Shown here: positions 52,726 to 61,667 of the stretch, piece after piece
Numbering within the stretch: position 1 is the stretch's first letter
Layout of the letters: each line of letters starts with the position of its first letter
Assembly (NCBI RefSeq): GCF_014643735.1
Contig: NZ_BMKA01000010.1
Coordinates: 17,797 to 81,796, forward strand
Length of the DNA: 64,000 nt
Reading direction: 5' to 3'
Origin: Neptunicoccus cionae
GTDB taxonomy: Bacteria; Pseudomonadota; Alphaproteobacteria; Rhodobacterales; Rhodobacteraceae
Translations under genes and position numbers: made by a program
The notes under the pieces: model-generated
Told to the model about the DNA's origin: nothing
What the model saw: only the letters and a program-made list of their open reading frames with translations
Database searches by the model: none

Positions 52726-53769
52726 TCATGCGGGCAGCTCCTCTTTGGTCCAGGCGAAGGTCGTCCCGTCGCGCCAGATGCGTGTCAAGATGACAGCCAG
52801 CTTTCTGGCCGTTGCGACGATGGCTTTCTTCATTCCCTTCCGCGCGACAAGCCGCATGGCCCAGGCTTTGAGGGGTGAGAAGCGCGACACTCGTTGGATC
52901 AGGATGTTGGCCGCTTCGTAAAGCAGCTTGCGCATTGTGCCGTCACCGCGTTTGGAGATGCGCCCCGACCAATCCATTTCGCCGGATTGATATCGCCTCG
53001 GGGTCAGTCCCAAATAAGCTCCAACGTCTGTTGCTTTGCGGAAGCGTGTCACATCATCAATCGTCGCGATGAAGCGCAGGCTCACGATCGGCCCAACGCC
53101 GGGAATGCTGGTCAGCCGCCGCGCCAGTGGGACGTCCTTCGCAAGCTGCTGCACCTTTGCGTCAATCGCTGTGGCTTCAAGACAGACAGTTTCATGCACG
53201 GTGATCAATGAGGCGAAGATCATCTCCAAGCTTGGTTCGCCCTTTATTGCCGCCCCAAGCTGGTCGCGGAAGCTCTGTCGGCTATACCCGGCATTTACCG
53301 GCCCAAGTCGGATCCCATAAGCCTTCAAAAGTCCACGCACTTGGCCTTCAATATCCATCCGGATGCGGATCAACCGCTCTCGTGCCGAAAGTATGAGGCG
53401 CAACTGATCGCTCGCCTCGCTCTTTACATGAACTTCACCATACCAACCCGTGCGGGCCAGTTGCGCCAGACCGACAGCATCCGATTTGTCAGACTTGTTC
53501 ATCCGCGCTGAGAGCACTTTGTGGGCGGCGCGCGCATCAATGCAGACAACCGGCGCCCCCCGTTTGGCCAATTCCCGCGTCAACCAGGTCGACAGCGGGC
53601 CAGACTCGTGCACGATCTTCTCAACATCACCAACCGCTGTAGCGATGGTTCGAACAATCTCATCCGGATCGGTCGGGCAAGTGCTCTCAAGAATGATCGC
53701 GCCCGTATCATCCACAATACAAAGCGCACTTTGCTCTTGCGCGACATCAATTCCAACGTACCGTTTCAT
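52726..53769 (-). CDS. IS110-family transposase
   Basis: A 347-residue DEDD transposase. The N-terminal RuvC-like block MKRYVGIDVAQEQSALCIVD and SDAVGLAQLARTGWY precede the C-terminal Tnp_20 domain with LTSIPGVGPIVSLRFIATI and VGAYLGLTPRRYQSG. ATG 53769 has AGGAG 8 nt upstream; the frame is open further upstream but not protein-like. It appears complete. Confidence 0.92.
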   Translation of the reverse strand: MKRYVGIDVAQEQSALCIVDDTGAIILESTCPTDPDEIVRTIATAVGDVEKIVHESGPLSTWLTRELAKRGAPVVCIDARAAHKVLSARMNKSDKSDAVGLAQLARTGWYGEVHVKSEASDQLRLILSARERLIRIRMDIEGQVRGLLKAYGIRLGPVNAGYSRQSFRDQLGAAIKGEPSLEMIFASLITVHETVCLEATAIDAKVQQLAKDVPLARRLTSIPGVGPIVSLRFIATIDDVTRFRKATDVGAYLGLTPRRYQSGEMDWSGRISKRGDGTMRKLLYEAANILIQRVSRFSPLKAWAMRLVARKGMKKAIVATARKLAVILTRIWRDGTTFAWTKEELPA

Positions 53770-54087
53770 GGTGGTTCTCCTGTGGCTCTGAAGTTTCATC
53801 ATCGACACTAACGATGTTCGAAACCTCGAAGCCGGATTCGCCGCAGATACGCCATGTCCGCTAACGTGTGCCGCATCGCAGTGGGCCAATCGCTGCTGAG
53901 TGGCAGATTCGAGCCGTCCATGATCTGACGATCCGACCGCAGATGATGGCTCCCGGTTCCGCAAAGGACACCTCCTGCGCATCGCTGTTGCCTGCATATC
54001 CCCGGCGATTTGCGATTTTGACCCAATTCCCTCGCCAGCTGAATCAACTCACGAATTACCAAAACGGGGAGCCGGTTTATCGTGATC
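53770..54087 (-). ncRNA. Noncoding region upstream of IS110 transposase, candidate bridge RNA
   Basis: About 318 bp without a supported gene precede the transposase. In IS110-group elements the noncoding end next to the transposase start encodes a structured bridge RNA that pairs with target and donor. The position and length fit, but no secondary structure was computed and element ends were not located. Confidence 0.35.
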
Positions 54088-54624
54088 TTACACGGTGTTG
54101 CCAGGCCGCAGGGGCATGGTTTCTCGCTCGGGGCGCTTCAAGGCTTCGGCAAGTTTGCGAGCATTGTCGTCAATCGTGCCGTGCCAGAGCTTCGAGACAA
54201 ACGCCCGGGCGTCTTGCACCTTCATGTCGTTCAGCGAAGAGGACAGCGCCATGAAGAGCTCGTCCTCGCTGATGGTGGACGCACGGTGCATGGCGTCCGC
54301 GTAAAATGACGGATCGTTCAGGACCTGCTCGCTCAGCGGCATCAGCGCGAGGTTCTCTTCCGGTATCGCCATGAAGATCGTGTCCTGCAGGTCGGTCAGA
54401 TAAGCACGCCGCGATGTGGACACCGGCTTGCCCGCCGCCTTGGCCTCTCTGTATGCCAGCCTTGTCGTCTCGAGCTTCGACTTGGCAAAAGACATGATAA
54501 CATCGCGCTTTCGGGCGGGTAGCGCGAATTCGGTCCAGCGCTCGATATGGGCGGTGAGGATCTCAACCTCGGCCGCGACATCAAAGTTGTCAAACCATGG
54601 AACCGTCCCTGATCTCGCCGCCAC
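54088..54624 (-). CDS. Unknown 178-aa protein
   Basis: A helical 178-residue protein with VEILTAHIERWTEFALPARKRDVIMSFAK near residue 20 and a charged C-terminus. No known domain is recognised. It lies between the IS110 element and the DUF736 gene and is of the sort seen on conjugative plasmids. Its end is close to the likely IS110 border, so slight truncation is possible. Confidence 0.65.
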   Translation of the reverse strand: MAARSGTVPWFDNFDVAAEVEILTAHIERWTEFALPARKRDVIMSFAKSKLETTRLAYREAKAAGKPVSTSRRAYLTDLQDTIFMAIPEENLALMPLSEQVLNDPSFYADAMHRASTISEDELFMALSSSLNDMKVQDARAFVSKLWHGTIDDNARKLAEALKRPERETMPLRPGNTV

Positions 54625-54715
54625 GCGCCCGCCCCCGATACTACGTTAATATATTATTGTATAGCAATCGCACCAGATTGCAAGCGGGTGGGCTCCTTCA
54701 CGCAAACGGACATGG

Positions 54716-54746
54716 AAAAAGGGAAACCGTGATCCCACGGCTCCCC
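54716..54746 (-). terminator. Terminator after the DUF736 gene
   Basis: On the - strand GGGGAGCCGTG (54746-54736) and CACGGTTTCCC (54731-54721) pair with a 4-nt loop and run into TTTTT (54720-54716). It follows the DUF736 gene stop at 54780 closely. Confidence 0.65.
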
Positions 54747-54779
54747 TTGCTACTCGAATGTTCAAGCCTCGTGATATGA

Positions 54780-55508
54780 TCAGGCGACCAGCGACAGCCC
54801 CGCGCCTCCATCCTGCGGCTGCTCACCACCGTCGATGAACGGGATGATCGAGAAGGTCTTGCCGCCGCGCTGTTCTTCGTTCTGCACGGCGTTGACCCGC
54901 AGATCGCCATCGGGCGTGTTGATCAGCAGCGACAGGTAGTCATTGCCCGTGCGGCTGCTCTTGGCCATCCAGGCAGACCCGACGCGGATCGGCTTGCCGC
55001 GGGGCGAGCTGACCTCGACCCGGTAATCGGGATGGGTGTCCTCGGACTTGTAGTCGTTCTCGATCAGCATGAAATCGAGGTCGAACATCATGTTGGCGAT
55101 GTAACCCGCGAAGGCGTTGTCGGCGTCCATCGCGGTCAACTCGCCCGAGATTGAGCCGGATTTCATGAGGCCGTTCGAGACAAGCGGGATGATCTCGAAT
55201 TCGCCGCTCTGCGCCGCACGCGCCTCCTGGGTCTGCACCGCATTGACACGGAACGGGCCGAGACCCACGTCGATCTGCATCGAGATGTAGGGGTTGCCAC
55301 TGGTATTGCCGGTCTCGTTCCAGGCCGTACCGATGCGCACCTTGCGGCCCGACTTGTTGACCGCGGTCACGTCGTAATCCGGGCTGCGCGCGGACATCTT
55401 CGGGCGTTTTTCAAGCTGGATGGCGATATCGAAACGCGTCGAATGGATCACGCCAGAGTATTGAGCGGCTGCGGTCTCGACATTGCGGGTGAGGGTTCCT
55501 GCGAACAT
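54780..55508 (-). CDS. Tandem DUF736 protein
   Basis: A 242-residue protein made of two related halves. Each has a strand motif with DYDVTAVNKSGRKVRIGTAW or DYRVEVSSPRGKPIRVGSAW, then GNPYISMQID or GNDYLSLLIN, then FRVNAV or LRVNAV. This is the DUF736 pattern found on alphaproteobacterial plasmids. The start ATG 55508 has AGGAAC upstream. Most relatives are single-domain, so the tandem form is notable. Function unknown. Confidence 0.8.
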   Translation of the reverse strand: MFAGTLTRNVETAAAQYSGVIHSTRFDIAIQLEKRPKMSARSPDYDVTAVNKSGRKVRIGTAWNETGNTSGNPYISMQIDVGLGPFRVNAVQTQEARAAQSGEFEIIPLVSNGLMKSGSISGELTAMDADNAFAGYIANMMFDLDFMLIENDYKSEDTHPDYRVEVSSPRGKPIRVGSAWMAKSSRTGNDYLSLLINTPDGDLRVNAVQNEEQRGGKTFSIIPFIDGGEQPQDGGAGLSLVA

Positions 55509-55632
55509 GGGATGGTTCCTTTTGGATTGGCCGGTGCCTGACGTCCTTGCCAGCGCATCCGGGATTGCTTTTTCGACCCCTCCTGGGATCACAAACCAGA
55601 AAGCTCGCTTTCCTTTCTTCCCAACCTTCAGT

Positions 55633-55938
55633 TCAGCGCTGGTGCCTGAGAGATTGTGCCACCTCCCCGCCGTGTACGACGCCCCTCCCCTGCCCGTCTG
55701 GTCTCAAATGGCTGTCCTGGGTATTCTCGTCGCCCTCCTCCGGTCCCGCGATGAAGAACTCTGCCTCATCCCCGTTCAACCGCTGCCCGCTGCGGTCGGT
55801 CAGCCCGATGGTGCTGCCGTTCGGCTCAAACGTGATCAGGTACTGGCCGAATCTGTCCTTGTGCACGCGGTAGCCGGTGTTGGCCCAATGTACGGTCTGA
55901 CCTGCATCGATGGCGGCTTTAATCTCTTCGAGTGTCAT
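55633..55938 (-). CDS. Small protein of unknown function, 101 aa
   Basis: A 101-residue protein starting MTLEEIKAAIDAGQTVHWANTGYRV, with GGGGA 7 nt upstream. The N-terminal 65 residues look like a folded beta-rich domain; the last 35 are polar. It lies 14 bp after the large helicase gene, probably in one transcript. Confidence 0.65.
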   Translation of the reverse strand: MTLEEIKAAIDAGQTVHWANTGYRVHKDRFGQYLITFEPNGSTIGLTDRSGQRLNGDEAEFFIAGPEEGDENTQDSHLRPDGQGRGVVHGGEVAQSLRHQR

Positions 55939-55952
55939 GATCGTCCCCTCGC

Positions 55953-58900
55953 CTATTCTGCTGCCACTGAAGTTACGTCCCGCGTGGCGTCTGGTCCGGT
56001 TCCAACAATCCGGGAGAGGATGCCCAATATGTCGACACCGTCCCCATGCGGCAGGAACACACGAAGCTGGAAGGCGATGATCTCCGTGAAACACCCCATG
56101 GCCTTGAGACCCTCGATCATGCCCTTGTCGGCGCCGCACAGCTCGAGGCGCACCTCGCCTGCCACCCGACGGCGGGTCAGGGTCAGGCCGTGGCCCAAAT
56201 CGACCTGGGCAGTGGTGCCCAGGGCGGCGGTCAGCATTTCTTCTGGGGTTTGTGGGTTGGAGACGAGGAAGCGTGCGCGCAGCGCTGCCGCCCCTTCCTC
56301 GCTCAGCGTGCGGCCGATCATGCTGGTTCCGCCGTCGGGCGTGACCCGGTAGATGCGCTCATTGGTGGTCGGGATGTCCTTCCAGATCGGCAAGAGCAGC
56401 CCGGTCAGCAGGTAGAGCTTGGTCGTGGTGGTTTTTGGCAGAGCAGCTGCTTCATCATCCCAGAGCCGGATGAATTCGGACTTCCCGATCTTTTCCCAGG
56501 CGGAGGCTTCAAACCGGGTCTCCTCGAGATAACTGGACCCGTTGGGCCGCACCGCCTTGCGCATCAGTGTGACGATATCCTCGTCATACATCTGCATGGG
56601 CCGCGCCGAGACGAGCGCCGCGCGGCCAGACGCGCGGTTGACCATCGGCTGTTTGTCCGGATCGCGCGAGAGCGCTTCATCCGCGGACAGCACATGCACC
56701 GGGTCCGTCACCTCGAGCCCGATGATCCGCGTCACCGCGCCGGATTTCGGGCAGGTCCAGAGGTCCTCCGCCCCGACCTGTTCGATCTTTTCGCCGCGCA
56801 GGGTTTCGACGCCGAGATCGAGCGTACCCGCCGCCCGCGCCCGTTCGGTCTGATCGGCGATCCGCCTCATGAACTCTGTAAAGAGCGCGTTCTGCATGTG
56901 GATCGGCAGCGCCAGCACCCGGTTGAGGAACCGTTGGATCGGGGGAAGCTCTTCGAGCAGCACCCCGTCCTTGTCGATCAGCCGCAGGGCTGTCCAGTCG
57001 GTGAAGCTCTCGTAGCTCATCGCGGCGGCGCGTCCGGCGGCAAGATCGGCGTAGTAGCCGCGCAGCGCCGCCCGCGCGATCGGGCTTTCGAGATTGTCCT
57101 CCTCGCGGAACATGCCTTGCGAGCCGGTTTCTCGCTGGCCCTTGGTGAGCGCCCCCAGCTGGTCGAGCCGTTTGCTGATCGTCGAAGTAAAACGCTTCTC
57201 GCCATGCACATCCGAGGTGCAGACCCGGAAGAAGGGCGCGCTGACCTGGGCCGAGCGATGCGTGCGGCCCAGCCCCTGGATGGCGGCATCCGCGCGCCAG
57301 CCGGGCTCAAGCAGGTAGTGCCGTCGCCGCTTCTGGTTCTTCGCGGTCTGAGCTGCATGATAGGACCGGCCCGTGCCGCCCGCATCGGAGAAGATCAGGA
57401 CATCCTTCTCGCCGTCCATGAAGGCTTGGGTCTCGGAGGAATTGCTGCTGGCGGCGCGCTTCTCGATGAAGAGATGACCGTCCTCGGCCTTCAGTGGCCG
57501 GATCGATCGGCCCGTGACTTCCGCCACGGCCTCGTCGCCGAAGGCCCAGAGGATCTGATCGAGCGCCGAGGGGATCGGCGCCAGCGTCATCAGTTCCATC
57601 ATTGCCGCATCGCGCAGGGCGAGCGCCTCGCGCGAGACGACCAGCGCGCCGGTCTCGTCGCGCAAGGGTTCCGCAACCATGTTGCCGTCGATCTCGACCA
57701 GCTTTTGCGCATGGATCGGGAAGGCCTGCTCAAGATAACCCAGCACGTAGTCGCGAGGCGTCAGGGCACCCTCAACGAGTTCATCCTCCGGATCCATGGT
57801 CTCAAGTCGCCGCTTCAACAGGCTCTCACCCGTCGAGACCACCTGGATGACGCAAGCCTTGCCTGCCGACAGATCTTCCTCGATGGCACGGACGATGCTC
57901 GGGGCCTTCATGCCCATTAGGAGATGATTGAAGAACCGTTGTTTCGTGCCCTCGAAGCGGGACTTAGCCGAGGCGCGTGCGGCGGAGGCATTGGTCTCGC
58001 CCGAGGCGTCATTGACGCCGGTGGCAGTCAGGGCTGCCTCGAGATTTCGGTGGATCGTGCGAAACGCACCCGCATAGGCGTCGTAGATCTCGGTTTGGGC
58101 CGGGGTCAGCGCATGTTCCAGCACGTCATATTCCACCCCGTCAAAGCTGAGCGCGCGGGCCGTGTAGAGCCCGAGCGTCTTGAGATCGCGTGCGACCACC
58201 TCCATGGCAGCCACGCCGCCGGCTTCCATCGCCGAGACGAAACTCTCGCGGCTCGGGAAGGGGTATTCGGGACCCTGACCCCAGAGCCCCAGCCGCGCGG
58301 CATAGGCGAGGTTGTGCACGCTCGTCGCCCCCGTGGCCGATATGTAGAAGACGCGGACGCGGGGCGCGGCAAGTTGCAACCGCAGCCCGGCGAGGCCCTG
58401 CTGGGAGGGTTTGACCCCCCTGCCCTGCTCGGACCCGGCCGCGTTCTGCATGGCATGCGCCTCATCAAAAGCCAGCACGCCCTCGAACCCGTCACCCATC
58501 CAGTCGAGGATCTGGCTGAGCCGTGTGGTACCGCATTTGCCCGCCGAACGCAGCGTGGCGTAGGTCACGAAAAGGATGCCGTCACCCATCGGGATGGGCT
58601 GATCCGGTTTCCATTTCGACAGCGGCTGAATGTCGGCGGGCGAGCCGCCGAGATCGGTCCAGTCGCGGATGGCGTCCTCGATGAGCGTGGCGGACTTCGA
58701 GACCCAGACGGCCTTACGGCGTCCGGCGAGCCATCCCGCGAGGATCAGCCCCGCACATTCGCGGCCCTTGCCGCAGCCGGTGCCGTCACCGAGAAAGTAG
58801 CCGAGGCGATAGGAGCGCGCATCCGGGTCATGATCGGCACGCGTCAGCTTGGTCTGGTCGTCATCGATGGTGAAACGCCCTGGCAGATCGCACCCATGGG

Positions 58901-60227
58901 CATCATTGGCCATGATGATGGTCTCAAGCTGCGCCTCGGAGAGGTGGCCCTCTTCGATAAGGCGGGCGGGCAGCCGCAACGGCTCGGTGGCCTCATAGGA
59001 TGGCACCGGCGGCGCGACCGAGGCCATGGCGATGCTTTCAACGAGCGGCGTGGGGTGTTCCCGTGCGCCCATGATCTCGATCCGCTGCGGACGGTAGCGC
59101 GCATAGATGTCCGAGACCGGCGTGTTGTCGCGCGGGGCCTCAAGGCTTGTGAAGTTGAGCGGGATAGCGGCATTGGCCCGGGGTTTGGAGGCGGCGACAG
59201 CACCGGCGGCGGTCTTGCGCGCGACAGATGCTGGAACGACCGGCCGCCCGTGAGAGATCGCTGCCGCCCGTTGGGCGGGGCGCATCTCGGGCCGGCTCGC
59301 AGCCACGGCGTCGACATATGGCAAGGCCTCTTGGAGATCGTGCACTTCGGTGCGGATCAGCTCATCCTCTTCCTGCACCTTGTCGAAGACCAAGAGCTGG
59401 GTCTCCACTGAGGTGCCGAGCTTGCGATACACCTGCCCCGGGAGGGTCAGCGCGAGGCGTGGGGTCAGGAGCCCACAGGCGCGCGACCAATGCGCGGCAT
59501 CACGGTCGGGTGTGAACCCAGGCGGCATAATCGCCACCAGCCGCCCCCCGGGCGCGAGGCGCTTCGCGGCAGCGATGAGATGCTTGGCGGCGATGTGCTT
59601 GTCCCTTGAGCGATCGACCGAAGAGGCAAAGGGCGGGTTCATGACCACGACATCGGGCAGGCTCGGGGTCTGCAGAATATCGTCGATATGCTCGCCGTCA
59701 TGACCCGTCACGTCGCCCCCGAAGACGGCCCGCAGCAGGCGCTGGCGAAAGGGATCGATCTCGTTGAGCAGAAGCTTGGCACCGGCGCGGGTGGCGAAAG
59801 CGGCCAGGGCGCCAGTTCCGGCGGATGGTTCGAGCACGGTCTCGCCCTTGCGGACCGCAGCCGCCCGCACGGCCAGGGACGCGAATGGCAACGGCGTGGA
59901 GAATTGCTGCAACCGGATCTGCTGCTCTGACCGGCGGGTTTCCGTCAGGAGCCGCGAGGCGAGCAGCTTTGCAGCGGCAATACCACCCTCGGTGCCGTCA
60001 CCACGCAGCAACCCCTGAACAGCCGCAGCCTGCATCATGTCATAGGCCATGCGCCAGTCCCACGCGCCACTGGCATCGCTGCCATGAAACGCCTCCCGCA
60101 TGATACGGGCAAGCGCCGAACTGCGCAGGGGCTGGTGATCAATCTCCGCTCCAATCTGCCTCAGAGCGGTGGAAAGATCGGGATCGGAGAAGGTAAGAAC
60201 TGGGTTTGTTGGGGTTGGCTTGGCCAT
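55953..60227 (-). CDS. Methyltransferase-strawberry-notch helicase fusion, 1424 aa
   Basis: A very large protein. The N-terminal third is a methyltransferase-like domain with LEPSAGTG (residues 132-139) and NPPF (197-200). The rest is a strawberry-notch-type SF2 helicase with GDGTGCGKG near 480, AFDEAHAM near 586 and QGLGRTHRSAQ near 982, and an SBNO-type C-terminal domain. Proteins of this form are widespread on conjugative plasmids of alphaproteobacteria and may protect or process incoming DNA; the role is not established. ATG 60227 has AGGAC upstream. Confidence 0.88.
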   Translation of the reverse strand: MAKPTPTNPVLTFSDPDLSTALRQIGAEIDHQPLRSSALARIMREAFHGSDASGAWDWRMAYDMMQAAAVQGLLRGDGTEGGIAAAKLLASRLLTETRRSEQQIRLQQFSTPLPFASLAVRAAAVRKGETVLEPSAGTGALAAFATRAGAKLLLNEIDPFRQRLLRAVFGGDVTGHDGEHIDDILQTPSLPDVVVMNPPFASSVDRSRDKHIAAKHLIAAAKRLAPGGRLVAIMPPGFTPDRDAAHWSRACGLLTPRLALTLPGQVYRKLGTSVETQLLVFDKVQEEDELIRTEVHDLQEALPYVDAVAASRPEMRPAQRAAAISHGRPVVPASVARKTAAGAVAASKPRANAAIPLNFTSLEAPRDNTPVSDIYARYRPQRIEIMGAREHPTPLVESIAMASVAPPVPSYEATEPLRLPARLIEEGHLSEAQLETIIMANDAHGCDLPGRFTIDDDQTKLTRADHDPDARSYRLGYFLGDGTGCGKGRECAGLILAGWLAGRRKAVWVSKSATLIEDAIRDWTDLGGSPADIQPLSKWKPDQPIPMGDGILFVTYATLRSAGKCGTTRLSQILDWMGDGFEGVLAFDEAHAMQNAAGSEQGRGVKPSQQGLAGLRLQLAAPRVRVFYISATGATSVHNLAYAARLGLWGQGPEYPFPSRESFVSAMEAGGVAAMEVVARDLKTLGLYTARALSFDGVEYDVLEHALTPAQTEIYDAYAGAFRTIHRNLEAALTATGVNDASGETNASAARASAKSRFEGTKQRFFNHLLMGMKAPSIVRAIEEDLSAGKACVIQVVSTGESLLKRRLETMDPEDELVEGALTPRDYVLGYLEQAFPIHAQKLVEIDGNMVAEPLRDETGALVVSREALALRDAAMMELMTLAPIPSALDQILWAFGDEAVAEVTGRSIRPLKAEDGHLFIEKRAASSNSSETQAFMDGEKDVLIFSDAGGTGRSYHAAQTAKNQKRRRHYLLEPGWRADAAIQGLGRTHRSAQVSAPFFRVCTSDVHGEKRFTSTISKRLDQLGALTKGQRETGSQGMFREEDNLESPIARAALRGYYADLAAGRAAAMSYESFTDWTALRLIDKDGVLLEELPPIQRFLNRVLALPIHMQNALFTEFMRRIADQTERARAAGTLDLGVETLRGEKIEQVGAEDLWTCPKSGAVTRIIGLEVTDPVHVLSADEALSRDPDKQPMVNRASGRAALVSARPMQMYDEDIVTLMRKAVRPNGSSYLEETRFEASAWEKIGKSEFIRLWDDEAAALPKTTTTKLYLLTGLLLPIWKDIPTTNERIYRVTPDGGTSMIGRTLSEEGAAALRARFLVSNPQTPEEMLTAALGTTAQVDLGHGLTLTRRRVAGEVRLELCGADKGMIEGLKAMGCFTEIIAFQLRVFLPHGDGVDILGILSRIVGTGPDATRDVTSVAAE

Positions 60228-60260
60228 GGGGTTTGTCCTTTGGATCAGGGTCTGAGTTCC

Positions 60261-60306
60261 AAAAGACAAAAAGCCCCCTCTACACTTTGTAAGAGCAGAG
60301 AGGGCT
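60261..60306 (-). terminator. Terminator or attenuator ahead of the helicase-methyltransferase gene
   Basis: On the - strand the arms AGCCCTCTCT and AGAGGGGGCT pair and are followed by TTTTTGTCTTTT (60271-60261). It lies after the DUF6927-like gene and 34 bp before the large gene, so it either ends the first transcript or attenuates the second. Confidence 0.6.
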
Positions 60307-60340
60307 CGAAGGAAGCGCCGGTGCCTGATGGTCTAGTCGT

Positions 60341-60997
60341 TCAATCCTCCTGCCCCGCCAGGAACTCCGCCAACACCGGGCTGGCCGCGCCCTTTGCGGA
60401 GCTGAGGAGCACCGATCCAGTAAGCGAGGCTTTCGACAGGCGCACGAGACCGCGCGTTTCTTCGATGCGGTAACAGCGGCGTTTCTGCCGACCGCGCCTG
60501 TAGTGGGTCACGGTGACGATCTGGCAGGTGCTGCCATCGGTGAGCGTCACAGGGGCGGCGAGCTTGATCCTGTCACCTTCCTCGTAGTCCGGGATCGCAG
60601 CCCAGTCCCGGCAGCGCCGGCGCCAGGCATGGGCATAGCTGTCGGGGTCCTTGAGTTCGGACAGCAGGGCGAGGAGGTTGAGCGGCGCGCGGGACTCGAT
60701 GGGACCAACGCTTTCCTCCATGTCCTTGTAGCCCCAGCAGCCGTCATCGTATCGGGTGAGGAATACGGCACCGAAGGTGATGGAGCCGTCAGGGTCTGTG
60801 ACATAGGTCGCATCCTCGACCGGAGATCCGTGGGGGTTTGTGACCCTCGCTGCCGCGTACCAGGTTGAACCCACCTTGCAGGCCTTGAGCAGTTCTGTCT
60901 TTCGGATGTCGGTCTCGAAGGTACAGAGCCGTGTCATTTCCGCTTTCTCATCCGCGTAGGTCTGGACTCGGCGGTCGGTGTAAAAGAGCCATCCCAC
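60341..60997 (-). CDS. DUF6927-like plasmid protein
   Basis: A 218-residue soluble protein starting (GTG) MGWLFYTDRRVQTYADEKAEM, which matches the opening I associate with DUF6927. It has STWYAAARVTNPHG and CWGYKDMEESVGP. The start overlaps the preceding stop by one base (TAGTG). It probably forms an operon with the next upstream gene. Function is unknown. Confidence 0.68.
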   Translation of the reverse strand: MGWLFYTDRRVQTYADEKAEMTRLCTFETDIRKTELLKACKVGSTWYAAARVTNPHGSPVEDATYVTDPDGSITFGAVFLTRYDDGCWGYKDMEESVGPIESRAPLNLLALLSELKDPDSYAHAWRRRCRDWAAIPDYEEGDRIKLAAPVTLTDGSTCQIVTVTHYRRGRQKRRCYRIEETRGLVRLSKASLTGSVLLSSAKGAASPVLAEFLAGQED

Positions 60998-61590
60998 TAT
61001 GCCGCCCTCCGATCATCGAGCTCCATCAGCGCATCGAGCGGCACGCGATAGGGCTGCATCGTGTCGAAATCCTCGCAATTGCCGCAGTTCTGGACGATCG
61101 CGAAGGTGTCACAGGCATCCTTGAGGATGACTCGGAAGGTACCCCCGAGACCCGAGGGCACATCATAGGCTCCGCCGATGAGATAGTCCGAGGCCCGGCG
61201 CACGAAGACGCGGATGCTGTGACCATCCGTGGCGAGCCGGATCGTGCCCTGCCCCCGGTCGATGAGCACCTGCACGTCGTCCAGGATGTCCGTGTAGAAC
61301 TGCCCGGTCAGGTCGCGAAACGCCATGCGGCGCTGCGCCATCCAGTCGGTGTCCCGAAACGGGTTCATGCCATCGGCAAAGGCGAAGGAGGGATCCGCCT
61401 GCTCGGTGGTGACAATGCGCGTGGTCGTGCCGTCGATGCCGTTCGAGCGCAGATGCACGCCATTGCCGACGATGAGGATCAGGGCGGGCCTGTCCACGGG
61501 TCCGTTCCAGTTGGGAAGGAAGGTCTTGCAGGCGCGCGCATGGGCGATCTGCGCCGCGACGGCGGAGGCGGAGAACTTGAGAATAGCCAT
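60997..61590 (-). CDS. Unknown 197-aa plasmid protein, possibly DUF3085-like
   Basis: A 197-residue protein with ALILIVGNGVHLRSNGIDGTTTR near residue 36, similar in outline to the DUF3085 core, and three cysteines in DACDTFAIVQNCGNCEDF. It is coupled to the DUF6927-like gene. No enzymatic motif is seen, and the family name is tentative. Confidence 0.65.
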   Translation of the reverse strand: MAILKFSASAVAAQIAHARACKTFLPNWNGPVDRPALILIVGNGVHLRSNGIDGTTTRIVTTEQADPSFAFADGMNPFRDTDWMAQRRMAFRDLTGQFYTDILDDVQVLIDRGQGTIRLATDGHSIRVFVRRASDYLIGGAYDVPSGLGGTFRVILKDACDTFAIVQNCGNCEDFDTMQPYRVPLDALMELDDRRAA

Positions 61591-61667
61591 GGGGATGTCT
61601 TTCTGTTCGGTGTGGGAAAGGGTCGACCCGCGCGGTGGTTGAGCCTTGCGCGGGTCGAGGGGGTCGC

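Noticed and set aside
56046-57920. 624-aa + strand open frame opposite the large helicase
   Set aside because: Antisense to helicase motifs, no ribosome site and biased composition; explained by codon bias of the real gene.
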